Of a stretch of DNA of 64,000 nt, positions 24,433 to 35,524 are shown piece after piece. The position numbers and the translations under genes are program-made. The notes under the pieces were generated by a model. That model had not been told where the DNA came from and did no database searches. It worked only from the letters and a program-made list of their open reading frames with translations. Position 1 is the stretch's first letter. Every line of letters begins with the position of its first letter. Source of the stretch: Phocoena phocoena (taxonomy: Eukaryota > Chordata > Mammalia > Artiodactyla > Phocoenidae); contig NC_089238.1 of the NCBI RefSeq assembly GCF_963924675.1, positions 45,526,879 through 45,590,878 on the forward strand. Reading direction: 5' to 3'.

Positions 24433-25457
24433 GAGGTTTTTTTTAACATCTTTATTGGAGTATAATTACATTACAATGTTGTGTTAGTTTCTGCTGTATA
24501 ACAAAGTGAATCTGCTATATGTATACATATATCCCCATATCCCCTCCCTCTTGCGCCTCCCTGCCACCCTCCCTATTCCCCGCCTCTAGGTGGTCACAAA
24601 GCACCCAGCGGATCTCCCTGTGCTATGCAGCTGCTTCCCACTAGCTATCTATTTTACATTTGGTAGTGTATATATGTCAGTGCTACTGTCTTACTTTGTC
24701 CCAGCTTACCCTTCCCCCTCCCGGGGTCCTCAATCCATTCTCTATGTCTGCGTCTTTATTCTTGTCCTGCCCCTAGGTTCATCAGGACCATTTTTTTTTT
24801 TTTTAGATTCCATCTATGTGTGTTAGCATATGGTATTTGTTTTTCTCTTTCTGACGTACTTCACTCTGTATAACAGACTCTAGGTCCATCCACCTCACTA
24901 CAAATAACTCAATCTCGTTTCTTTTTATGGCTGAGTAATATTCCATTGTATATGTGTGCCACATCTTCTTTATCCATTCATCTGTCAATGGACACTTAGG
25001 TTGCTTCCATGTCCTGGCTATTGTAAATAGTGCTGCAGTGAACATTGTGGTACATGTCTCTTTTTGAATTATGGTTTTCTCAGGGTACGTGCCCAGTAGT
25101 GGGATTGCTGGATCATATGCTAGTTCTATTTTTAGTTTTTTAAGGAACCTCCATACCGTTCTCCGTAGTCACTGTATCAGTTTACATACCCACCAACAGT
25201 GCAGGAGGGTTCCCTTTTCTCCACACCCTCTCCAGCATTTATTGTTTGTAGATTTTCTGATGATGGCCATTCTGACTGGTGTGAGGTGATACCTCGTTGT
25301 GGTTTTGATTTGAGTTTCTCTAATGATTAGTGATGTTGAGCATCCTTTCATGTGTTTGTTGGCAATCTGTATATCTTCTTTGGAGAAATGTCTGTTTAGG
25401 TCTTCTGCCCATTTTTGGATTGGATTGTTCGTTTTTTTTGATATTGAGCTGCATGAG
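24433..25457 (-). mobile_element. 5'-truncated young L1, antisense
   Basis: This is the complement of the ORF2 C terminus and 3' UTR of the same L1 family as 2369-9581. Minus-strand frames at 24803-25045 and 25169-25351 match its cysteine-rich end. The poly-T left edge is the A-tail. An imperfect duplication of the 'cataaata.tgag.tttt' type flanks it (near 24423 and 25458). Confidence 0.88.
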
Positions 25458-25469
25458 CATAAATACTGA

Positions 25470-27405
25470 GTTTTGTCAGTCTTTTTCTTGAAAAACTAAA
25501 CAAAATATAATTATAATTATACATTCACAGGAAGTTGCAAACAAAGTACAGAGAGGTTTCATATACCTTTGACCTCCTGTTTCCCTCAGTGGTTACACCT
25601 TATATAACCATAGTATAATATCAAAACCAGAAAATCATCATTGGTACAATGTATGTGTATAGTTATATGTCAACCTATTGCATATGTAGATTTGTATAAC
25701 TTCCACCACGATCAAGGTACAGAAAATTCATTTATTAGCTTCAGTGATAGCACTAGAAATTGAACTCATAGCTTATAAGAAGTGAAAAACTTTCTGTTAG
25801 CAGGTTACCTCTTATTTACCCCAACTTTGTAAACCTCAAGATTTTACCCATTTTATTTCTTCTTTATGTGTATTCTATCACCTCAAACATCTCCTTTATA
25901 GTCATTTTTCCCCACCCTCTGCCAACCACTGGCAACTCCTGATTTGTTCTTTATCTCTGTAATTTTGCCATTTGTGAATATTATATAAATGGAATCACAC
26001 AGTATGTGAGCTGTTAAGAATGTCTTTTATCACTTCTTTTTTTCCCCTGAGATCCGTACAATTTGCTGTATATATTGATAGTTTGCTTCTTTTTATTGCT
26101 GGTAATATTCCATGGTATGGATGTACCACAGTTAGTTTCACCATTCACCTACCGAGGGACACTTTGGTTTTTTAAGTTGCTAAGAATAATCGTGCACAGG
26201 TTTTTGTGTGGACATACGTTTTCTCTGGGGTAAGTGCCCCAGGATATGATTGTTGGGTCATAGGTTTACTTTTCCAAGAAACTGTCAAACTATTTTCCCA
26301 TCAGCAATAAGAGAACCAGTTTCTCTGCATCCTTACCAGCATTTGATATTTTCATTATTTAAAAAAAAAATTCCTGGAACATTATATTATATATCCATAT
26401 AATGCCCATTAAAAATATCTCAATGTAAACCTTATCTTTAAATAAACAGCAAAGTTTTACAAAATTATTATAACAACTCATTATCATTAGTTTCAAGAAC
26501 TGCTTTCTGGACTTTTTTGTTAAGTTAGAGGTCTGATTATACTACCAGAAAAATTTGAAGTTACTAATACTATTTTGATCCATATGCTTAAGAGAATAGG
26601 AATTCTATCATTCTATGATGAACCTTTTGCAGCTTTACTGAGGTATAATTGGTAAGAAAAAAAAAACACCAAAAAAACCCCTGCACGTATTTAATGTCTA
26701 TAATTTGATGAGTTTGGATATATGCATAGACCTGTGATACCATAACAGTCAAGGCAATAAGCATATCCAACACTTCCAAAAGTTTCCTTGTGTCCCACAC
26801 TTAACATGAGCTCTACCCTCTTAACACATTTTTAAGGGCACTGATATATCATATTGTTACCTATAGGCACTATGTTATACAGCAGATCACTAGAATTTAT
26901 TCATCTTACATAACTGTTTACTTTAGCTGTTTTGATAGGTAAGTGATATTATTTAATCATGGTATTAATTTGTGGTTCCCTGGTGGCTAGTGATGTTGAA
27001 CATCTTTTCATATGCTTTTTAAAAAAATTTATTTTATTTATTTATTTTTGGCTGTGTTGGGTCTTTGTTGCTGCGTGTGGGCTTTCTCTAGCTGCGGCGA
27101 GTGGGGGCTACTCTTTGTTGCGGTGTGCGAGCCTCTCACTGTGGTGGCTTCTCTTGTTGCGGAGCACAGGCTCTAGGCATGTGGGCTTCAGTAGTTGTGG
27201 TGCTTGGGCTCAGTAGCTGTGGCTCGCGGGCTTAGTTGCTCCACGGCATGTGGGGTCTTCATGGACCAGGGCTCAAACCTGTGTCCCCTGCATTGGCAGA
27301 TGGATTCCCAACCACTGTGCCACCAGGGAAGCCCCTCATATGCTTTTTGCTATTGATATATCTTCAGTGAAATGTCTCCATGTCCTTTACCCATTTTCTA
27401 ATTGG
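25470..27405 (-). repeat. Old L1M-type remnants, antisense, with a SINE inserted
   Basis: Antisense L1M text is seen throughout: 'ttctttatctctgtaatttt', 'aaatggaatcacacagtatg' and 'tccatgtcctttacccattt'. Several fragments are present, and the SINE at 27021-27335 interrupts the last. Confidence 0.6.
27021..27335 (-). mobile_element. CHR-type SINE
   Basis: Full-length minus-strand copy. Target duplication TCATATGCTTTTT is at 27008-27020 and 27336-27348. Confidence 0.93.
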
Positions 27406-27890
27406 ATTGTGTGTTAGGCAGAATAATGTCACTTTTCTGCCAAATATGTCTATGTCCCAATCCCTCAAGCCTGTGAATATGTTAATTACATGGGAGAGGA
27501 GAGTTAAGGTTGCAGATGGAATTAACATTGCTAGGCAGGTGACTTTGAGAAAGGGAGATTATCCTGGATTATCCGGGTGGCTCTAATGTAATAACAAGGT
27601 TCCTTAAAGGTGTAAGTGGGAGGCAGAAGAGGAGGTCAGAGTGATGTGGTGTGAGAAAGACTCAACCTGCCATAGTTGGCTTTGAAGATGGAGGAAGGAG
27701 CCCATACAGCAAGGAAATGGATTCTGCTAGAGCTTCAGAAAGGAACACTGCCCTGCAGAACCTTGATTTTAGGCCAATGAGACCTCTGTTACACTTCTAA
27801 CTTTCAGAATTTTAAGACAATAAATTTATGTTGTTTCAAGCCACAAATTTATGGTAATTTGTTGTAGCAGGAAGAAGAAACTAATACAGG
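27406..27890 (+). repeat. Ancient interspersed repeat (LTR or LTR-like)
   Basis: It starts TGTGTTAGGCAGAATAATG and ends with 'gacaataaatttatgttgtt' and 'gaagaaactaataca'. This is a very common fossil in mammals and contains an AATAAA-like motif near its 3' end. I do not name the family. Confidence 0.55.
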
Positions 27891-30800
27891 TTTGTTTGTT
27901 TATTTCACTGTTTGGTTTTGAGCGGTTTTTAAAAAAAATGTACTCTAGATATGAGTCCTTTGTCAGACATGAAGTTTACAAATATTTTCTTCCCGTTTGT
28001 TTCTTTCATCCACTTAGAAGATTCTTTCCAAGTAGAAAAGTTTTTTTATTTTGATGAAGTCCTCTTTATTGACTTTTTCTTTTCTGCCTTATGATTTTGG
28101 TGTCATATCTAAGAACCCTTCACTGAACCCTAGTCTAGAAAATTTTCTTCCTTTTTTTTCCTAAAAACTTTGTAGTTTTATATTTTACATTTAAATATAT
28201 GCCCCACTTTGAATTAACTTTTGTGTAAGATGTGAGATTTGGATTGAGTCTTACTTTTTGCCTATAGAGCTCCAATGGCCCCAGCACCATTTGTTTAAAG
28301 GCTCTTTCTCTTACATTGAATTGCTTTTGCACCTTTGTCAAAAATCAATTTGGAATATTTGTGTAGGTCTATTTCTGAGTTCTCTGTTCTCTTCTATTGA
28401 TCTATATCTATCCCTCTGCCAATACAACATAGTCTTGATTACTGTAGCTTATGTAATAAGCCTTGAAATCGGTTAGAATAATTCTTCTCATTTTCTTCTT
28501 CTTTGTAAGTTTGTTTTAGTTATTCTAGGGCCTGTACCCTTCCATATAAATTTATCTTTGTTTAAATAAAAACTTTGCTGGTATTTGATAGGTATTAGAT
28601 TAAACTTGTGTATTAATTTGAGGAGAATTGACATCTTTGCTATGTTGAGTCTCCCAATCCTTGAACATAGATCTCCTTTTAATTAGATATTCTTTGATTT
28701 TATTAATCAGCACTTTGTCGTTTTTAGCATATAAGTCCTGTATATGTTTTGATCAATTTACACCTATTTTTTTTTGAAGGGATGGCAGTTATAAATGGTA
28801 TTGTATCTTAAATTTTGGTTTCCACATCTTCATTGTTAATATATAGAAATATGAATGATATTTGTATGTTTATCTTATATCCTGTGACCTTGCTGTACTC
28901 ACTTGTTAGTTCTAGGAGGTTTGTTGTAGATTCTTAGGGAATATCTGTGTAGACACTTATCCCATCTGCATATAAGGACAGTTTTATTTCTTGTTTTCTG
29001 CTCTGTATGCTTTTTCTTTCTTTCTTTCTTTTTTTCTTCTTATAGCACTGACTAGAACTTCCAGTACTGTGTCTGATAGCCATGTTGAGAATGGACCTCC
29101 TTGCCTTGTTCCCAGTCTTTAGGGGGAAATCATTCAGTCTTTTACCATTTAGTATGATGTCACCTGTAAGTTTTTTGTATATTTTCTTTATTATGTTCCT
29201 CTATATTCCTAGTTTTCTGGGAATTTTTATCATGAATGATATTGAATTTTGTCAGATGCTTTTTCTGCATAAATTGACGTGATCATATGATGTTTCTTCT
29301 TTAGCCTGCTAATATTATGGATTACATTGATTGATATTTGAGTATTGAACTTGCCTTACATTCCTGGACTTAACCTATTTGGTCATGGTATATAATTATT
29401 TTTACATATTGCTAAATAACTTGTTAAGATTCTGATAACATTTCGTTAAAATTTTTAAATTTATATTCATGAAGGATATTGGTTTTTAGGGTTTTGGGGG
29501 TTTTTTTGTACTTTCTTCATCTGGTTTTGTCTTAGGCTTCATAAAATGAATTGTCAAGTGTTCCCCTCTTTTCCATTTTCTGGAAAAGATTGGTAATATT
29601 GGTGTTAATTCTTCTTTCCATGTTTGCTGTCATTCTCCAGTGAAACCATCTAGACCTAGGTATTTTTTTTTTTTTTTTGTGGTATGCGGGCCTCTCACTG
29701 CTGTGGCCTCTCCCGTTGCAGAGCACAGGCTCCGGACGCGCAGGCCCAGCGGCCATGGCTCACGGGCCCAGCCGCTCTGCGGCATGTGGGATCTTCCCAG
29801 ACCAGGGCACGAACCCGTGTCCCCTGCATCGGCAGGCGGACTCTCAACCACTGCGCCACCCGGGAAGCCCGATATTTCTTTTTTTGAGTTATAAAATTAT
29901 GAATTCAGTTTCTTTAATAGAGTTATTCAAATTATCTATTCATATTAAATTTTTGTAGTATGTGTTCTTTGAGGAATTGAAGCAGTACATCTAAGTTGTG
30001 AAATTTATGAGTGTGGAGTTGTTTATAGTGTTCCCTTATTATCCTTTTGATATCTGTATGGTTTGTCCTCTCCTGTTAAATTCCTAGTATTGGTAATTTG
30101 TGTCTTCTTTCTTTGCTAAAGGTTTGTCAATATTATTGATTTCTCCAGAGAATCAGATCTTTGTTGAATTAATTTTCTCTATTGCTTTTCTGGTTTTAAT
30201 TTTATTGGTTTCTGCTCCTGTCTTTATTATTTCCTTCTGTCTGTTTGCTTTCATTTTATTTGGTGTTCTTTCTTCTGAACTTAGGAGCTTAGATGACACA
30301 TTTGACTTTTACTGCTTTCTAATCTAAATATTTAGTGTTATAAATTTCAACACTGTTTTAGCTAACTTTTCAATATTTTGAAATGCTGTGTTTTCATTTT
30401 CATTCAATTCAGTGTGCTTGTGGATTTCCCTCTTTGACTTATGTATTTATTTACAAGTGTGTTGTTTAGTTTCCAAGTGTTTGGAGAATTTTGTGTTATC
30501 TTTCTGTTGTGCATTTCTAATTTGATTTCACAGTGGTCAACCAGCGCCCTCTGTATGATTCCAATTCTTTTAACTTTGTTGAATTTTATTTCTTGGCCTA
30601 GGAAATGGTCTATCTTAGTATATGTTCCTTGGACACGTGAAAAGCACATGCATTCTGCTGTTGGGTGGACTGTTCCATAACTATTGATTAAATCATGTTG
30701 GTTGTGTTAAGTTCCTCTACATCTTGTTAATTTTCTGTTTAGTGCTTATATCAATTGTTGAGAAAGAGATGTTGAAGTTTCCAGCTACAATTGTGGATTT

Positions 30801-31105
30801 GTATAGTTCTTTTCATTTTTTGCATTATATATTTTGAAGCTTGGTTCAAATCACACATTTTAAAAGTTGTTTGGTGCACTTATAATTATGATTGCTATGT
30901 CATTTTGGTAGATTCACCCTTTTACATTATATAGTGTCCCTCTTTGTTCCTGATCTTTTTTTTTTTTGAAGTCAACTTTATCTAATATTACTGTAGCCCT
31001 TCTGGCTTTCTTTTGGCCAACTTTTGCATGGTATACCTCTTCCATCCTTTTGCTTATAATCTACCTGTATCATTATCATTGAAGTGATTCTCTTAATTCA
31101 TAACT
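27891..31105 (-). repeat. Long old L1M-type element, antisense
   Basis: It reads as the complement of L1 ORF2 in order from the C terminus (27950) to the RT and endonuclease region (30400-31000). The frame at 30404-30649 still shows endonuclease-like residues. The SINE at 29661-29871 interrupts it. It is heavily decayed. Confidence 0.8.
29661..29871 (-). mobile_element. Short young CHR-derived SINE (dolphin-type)
   Basis: This is a ~200-base internally shortened form with a long poly-T edge and a well-kept head ('ccgttgcagagcacaggctc', 'gcatcggcaggcggactctc'). It is nearly identical to the copy at 60534-60741. It sits in the antisense L1M. Confidence 0.9.
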
Positions 31106-31111
31106 ATCCTT

Positions 31112-31115
<4 letters not shown>

Positions 31116-31175
<60 letters not shown>
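31116..31175. repeat. (CT)n microsatellite
   Basis: About 30 uninterrupted CT units. Likely length-variable. Confidence 0.97.
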
Positions 31176-31177
<2 letters not shown>

Positions 31178-31209
31178 GTGTTCATGTTTGCATACACACA
31201 CTCTTTATT

Positions 31210-31720
31210 ACTTGAGTGAAGTAGGTCATTTTCCTATAACATTTTCCACATTCTAGATTTGGCTTAATTTTATTCTTACAGAATACACATGTTCCTGCAT
31301 TTCTTGATCTCCTGCAACCTAGCTGGTAGGTCTAGAGACTTAATTAGATTTAGGTTTAGATTGTTGTTCATAGTTCTGCACAGGTGGTGCTGTGTACTGC
31401 ATCACGTCAGGAGGCACATAATATGTCTAGTTTTCACTCTTTTAGTGTTAAGACTGATTTAGAGGGCTCAGGTGTTGTTAGCCTGATTGAGCCATTATAA
31501 AGTTCTTCAGCAACATCCTTTCTAATGGTTTTAACATTGATGAACCTTTGTTTCATTAGGGGCTGCAAATGGTGATTATTTTTCAGTCATTTCTTCTGCA
31601 TTTATTAGCTGGAGTTCTTCTATGAAGAATAATTTTCTGTCATCAACTATTTGGTTAACTTGCAATGCAATTTGTACAAAAATGGTACAGAATAAATGGT
31701 TGATTCTTCCCAGTTATTAT
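31210..31720 (-). repeat. Old L1M-type fragment, antisense
   Basis: 'ctgcatcacgtcaggaggca' and 'ggggctgcaaatggtgatta' belong to the same ancient family as 9640-11300 and 55614-56260. Confidence 0.55.
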
Positions 31721-32465
31721 TTCCAAAATAATTAGTCTGGTGCCTTAGTAACTTCCAAAGGTGACCAACGATTTTTTTTTAAATATCTTTTGAACTCCGA
31801 GTTTTAAAGACTAATCCATTGCAGACTTTTGTTTTTGTTTTTGTTTTCTCCAAATTGTCCTGTCTTTGGTGAATGGAAACTCCTTCAAGTGGCTCTGGGC
31901 TCCTTAGATACAACCCTAGTAGCCTTTGATAATGTACTTATTTTACAGTATAATAGAATGTTCCAAGTTCATCTTATACATTTCATGCCCCAGACCTTGA
32001 ATTACCCATTTCTCTAAGGAGTTATGGTTTCTTTTAGTGGGAAATGGTGTTTAAAGACCACATTATGTCCCTGGACTGTCATTGCTTACTTAGCTTTCTT
32101 TGCTTCTGGGGTCTTTCAGTAGGGAGGTTATTTAAAAGGAGAGAATAATCAAGAGCTAAAACTCAGATTTTCTATTTAAATTTAAGATTATAGGGCTTCT
32201 TAATATAAGAACTTTTTTTTGTTTTATATTTTTAAAATGCTGAAATGCTTGGCTTCTAGCAATATTGATGTAGCTACTTGTTTTTAAAATATTATTATTA
32301 ATATTATGACCAAACAATAAGACTACTATACAATGAAGATATATAGTCAAAAACCATGTTTTAAAATTGGTTGGAATAATTGTTTGGTGTTACAACACCA
32401 ATTTGATATACAGCAAGGTTTATTTGTTTCACTTTTCAACTTTTAATAATTGATTTTTCAAAATG
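31721..32465. other. Unique AT-rich non-coding sequence
   Basis: I see no recognised feature here. Confidence 0.4.
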
Positions 32466-32469
32466 TTTT

Positions 32470-32850
32470 AAAATATATATTTTAATAACTTTATTGAGGT
32501 ATAATTCACAATTCAGTTCAGGATACAATTCACCCATTTAAAGTGTACATACAATCCACAGTTTTTAGTATATTCATAAACACGTGCAATCATCACCACA
32601 GTCAATTTTAAACATTTTCATCATTTCAGAAAGAAATCTCATACCTTTTAGTTAACACCCTTCTATTCCTTCATTTCTCTCAGCCCTTTGCAATGACTAA
32701 TCCATTACTTTCTCTCTAGAGATTTTCCTGTTCTGGTCACTTCATGTGAACAGACTCATACAATATGTAGTTTTTTGTGACTGGCTTATTTTATTTAACA
32801 AAATGTTTTTGAGGTTTTTCCCTGTTTCTGTGATCCAAGGGGATGCTTCA
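32470..32850 (-). repeat. Old L1M-type 3' fragment, antisense
   Basis: 'aactttattgaggtataatt', 'tcacccatttaaagtgtaca' and 'atcatcaccacagtcaattt' are diagnostic antisense L1M 3' UTR stretches. Confidence 0.75.
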
Positions 32851-33149
32851 GTCTCATCCTGGGTTCTGGGATTTTCACAAAGGTGTCTTGTCTATGGATG
32901 ATTGCTAGTTGGTCTTTTTGTGAGGGGAATTGAAGTTGGCAACCACCTATTCCACGTTGGTGACATCACACTGCCTATATTATTTTACACTGTAATAATT
33001 ATGTGTATTGAATAGTGTATACTGTGATTGTATATGATTTATTGTTTGTCTTTAATATGTCTTCTTTGCTTTTTCTAAAATTGCTTTTGGTATTTAGGAA
33101 GGTGTATCTTTATATTCAGTAGTTTCTTTGTATATAAACCCTTTATAGT

Positions 33150-33720
33150 GCCTGTATTGTTATCTATTACTGTATAACAAATTACCCCCAGATTAATAGC
33201 TTAAAACACTGAATATTTGTTTTCTCAGTTTCTGTAGGTCAGGAATCTAGGTGAGGCTTAGCTGGGTGCTTCCTACTCAGGGTCTCTCATGCATCTCCTG
33301 TCAAGCTGTTGCCCAGACTGCAGTCATCTTAAGGCTCAACTGGGGCTGGCAACTCTGCTTTCATTCACATGGTTGTTGGCAGCCCTCAGAAGATCCACTG
33401 CCAAGCTCACTCATGTCATTGCTGTCAAGGCTTGGTTCCTCACCACATGGGCCTCTCTATAGGTTTCCTGAGTGTCCTTACAATGTGGTAACTGGTGATT
33501 CGAGAGAGCCAGGCGGTGCCCAAGATGGAACTAATTTTCTTTATAACTGATCTCAGATGTGACATCCATCACTTGTGCTGTATTATATTTGTTAGAATAC
33601 CTAAGCACAGCCCACACTCAAGGGGAGAGGATCATATAAATATATGAATGCTTGGAAACAGGTATCATTGACTGCCATCATAGGGGCTTTCTACCATAAT
33701 TCCCTTAATTCTCCTTTATT
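33150..33720. repeat. Ancient interspersed repeat
   Basis: It runs from 'ttgttatctattactgtata' through 'gctgggtgcttcctactcag' and 'cccacactcaaggggagagg' to 'gccatcataggggctttcta'. A more diverged relative appears at 63110-63620. Confidence 0.55.
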
Positions 33721-34640
33721 CTATCTCGTTAAATGCTTTGATTCCTACCTAGTACTTATATAGTTGTTAATCTTGTCTACTTTTCGGCTGTCTTTCTTTT
33801 TTCTTTTCATTTAAAATTGCATCCTTTCTACTTTGTCAGAAGATATAATGTTTAAATTCTATTCTTCTCCTTATGTCTTCAACATTATTTTAATACCTGT
33901 ACAATTATATATATGAAATGCTCATCATCAGTCCTTTTGCTGAAATTCCCCAGCAGCTTTTGGTTGGATGAAGCCCATCCTCTAGTATATTCTTCAGGAA
34001 GGGAACATGTTTATAATATTCCCTGGGCTTTTGCATGTTCAAAACTCCTTTTCTGTAGCCTCAGTGACTGAAGGAGAGCTTGGTTCCTTCTAAAATCCTT
34101 GGCTCCTGCTTTGTAAAGTCTTTGAAAAATGCTGCTCCTCTGTTTTCCCCCTGCATAATTTGCTTTTACAAAGTCCAATGACATCTATTTCTCTTGCCCT
34201 TGTACATTATTTTGACTTTTTGCCTGGATGCTAATTTTTAAAATTCTTTGAAGCCTAGTAGTTCTTCTAAGACATGACTTATAGTTGATCATTTTGGGTC
34301 AGTTTTCCTGGGTACCTACTAGTCCCTTTTCATTGTTTTTTTTTCTGGAATTTTTCTTGGATTATGGCTTTAAATATTAATTTCCCTCCAGTACTTTTTC
34401 TTCTTCATGGGCTCCAATTATAGCATGTTAGAACTTCTTTCACTCTCTTCTATTCCAATCATTTCTTTCTCTGATCTTTTTTCTTATTTTAAAATTTCAT
34501 ATTCATTTCTTTGGGTGTTTTACTGCTTCATTTCAGTGTACCTTATTACATTTTCATCATATCTCTTTTCCTTTATGCACTGCTTTCCCCTCCATTTTGG
34601 TCTGGTAGTGCCTTATTGTCTTTTGAACTTTTAACAATTT
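33721..34640 (-). repeat. Probable old L1M-type remnants, antisense
   Basis: This T-rich text with 'ggattatggctttaaatatt' and 'ctgatcttttttcttatttt' resembles the complement of L1M ORF1 or 5' regions. Decayed and approximate. Confidence 0.4.
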
Positions 34641-35366
34641 TAAGGTTTTTTATTTGACATTGAATCAAGCTTTTTTTTTTTTTTCCTGCACAGGGTTGAA
34701 CAACCTAGCCTGCTATTATTAAAAGTAGAAATCCCTACATAGTCATAAATGGACTTCCAAAGTTGCAAGTGTCCTGCTAGAAGTATATGGAAATATATGC
34801 AAAGGGGAGATGTCATATTTCTTTGCTTTGGAGGTATTGGGTGTCTGTTTAATGCCTTGTTTATTACTATAAACTTCAAAAAATTTTTCACAAACTTCTT
34901 TTTCCACGTATCATCTCATGCTGCCTTTTTCAATTCTCTGCCTAGGTGTAAAGGTTTGAAGCCTTATATTTATTGTGTTTGAAGGGTGCCATGAGAGAGA
35001 ATTGTCAAATAAGCAGATAAAGTAGCAAACTATGAAGTATAGTTATTGAGCAGTTTTTGTTTATTTATCTGGAGAAGATAAAAGTACCAAAATATAGTAA
35101 CTGCTTATGTTTTCATGTCTTCCCTGAGCTTAGTCCAGAATCACTTGCTTTTTCTAAAAGCGATCCTAGACTTCGGGATAAGGCTAAATCTAGACAGATT
35201 CATGGAATAGACTCCTACAGTTAAGGCATTTGTTCCAAGCATTGGATGTATTTTTGAAAATCGCTATTTTCTAAACCTTCGTATATTGGAAAAAGCCTCA
35301 AAAAATGTGACCTGTATTCAGGAATTAACTGTATTTATTCTAAAACTATTTTTTTTTCACTCTTAG
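34641..35366. other. Intron sequence before the first HYDIN coding exon
   Basis: No repeat is recognised. It ends with the pyrimidine-rich acceptor of the exon at 35367. Confidence 0.5.
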
Positions 35367-35524
35367 GTATACAAAGGAAATAACTAAAAATGACAAGTAG
35401 AAGTCTTGAGGAGTCCATGGGGGCTGTTCAGACGGGGCTAGTCAGAACGCTTAAAGGATTCCAAAGCAAGATTTTGCCACCCCTGAATCCGAAGGTGGTT
35501 ACAGAAGAAGAAGTAAATCGAATG
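35367..35524 (+). CDS. HYDIN: HYDIN first coding exon (start codon exon)
   Basis: The acceptor AG is at 35365-35366 after a T-rich tract, and the donor GTAATG starts at 35525. The first 23 bases (35367-35389) are 5' UTR. An in-frame TAA at 35381-35383 lies just upstream of the ATG at 35390, so translation cannot begin further upstream within this exon. An A at -3 fits a usable start context. Codons 1-45 run from [10 protein letters not shown] to EEVNRM and match the known HYDIN N terminus. The acceptor implies at least one non-coding exon further 5', which I could not locate. The exon ends in phase 0. Confidence 0.95.
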
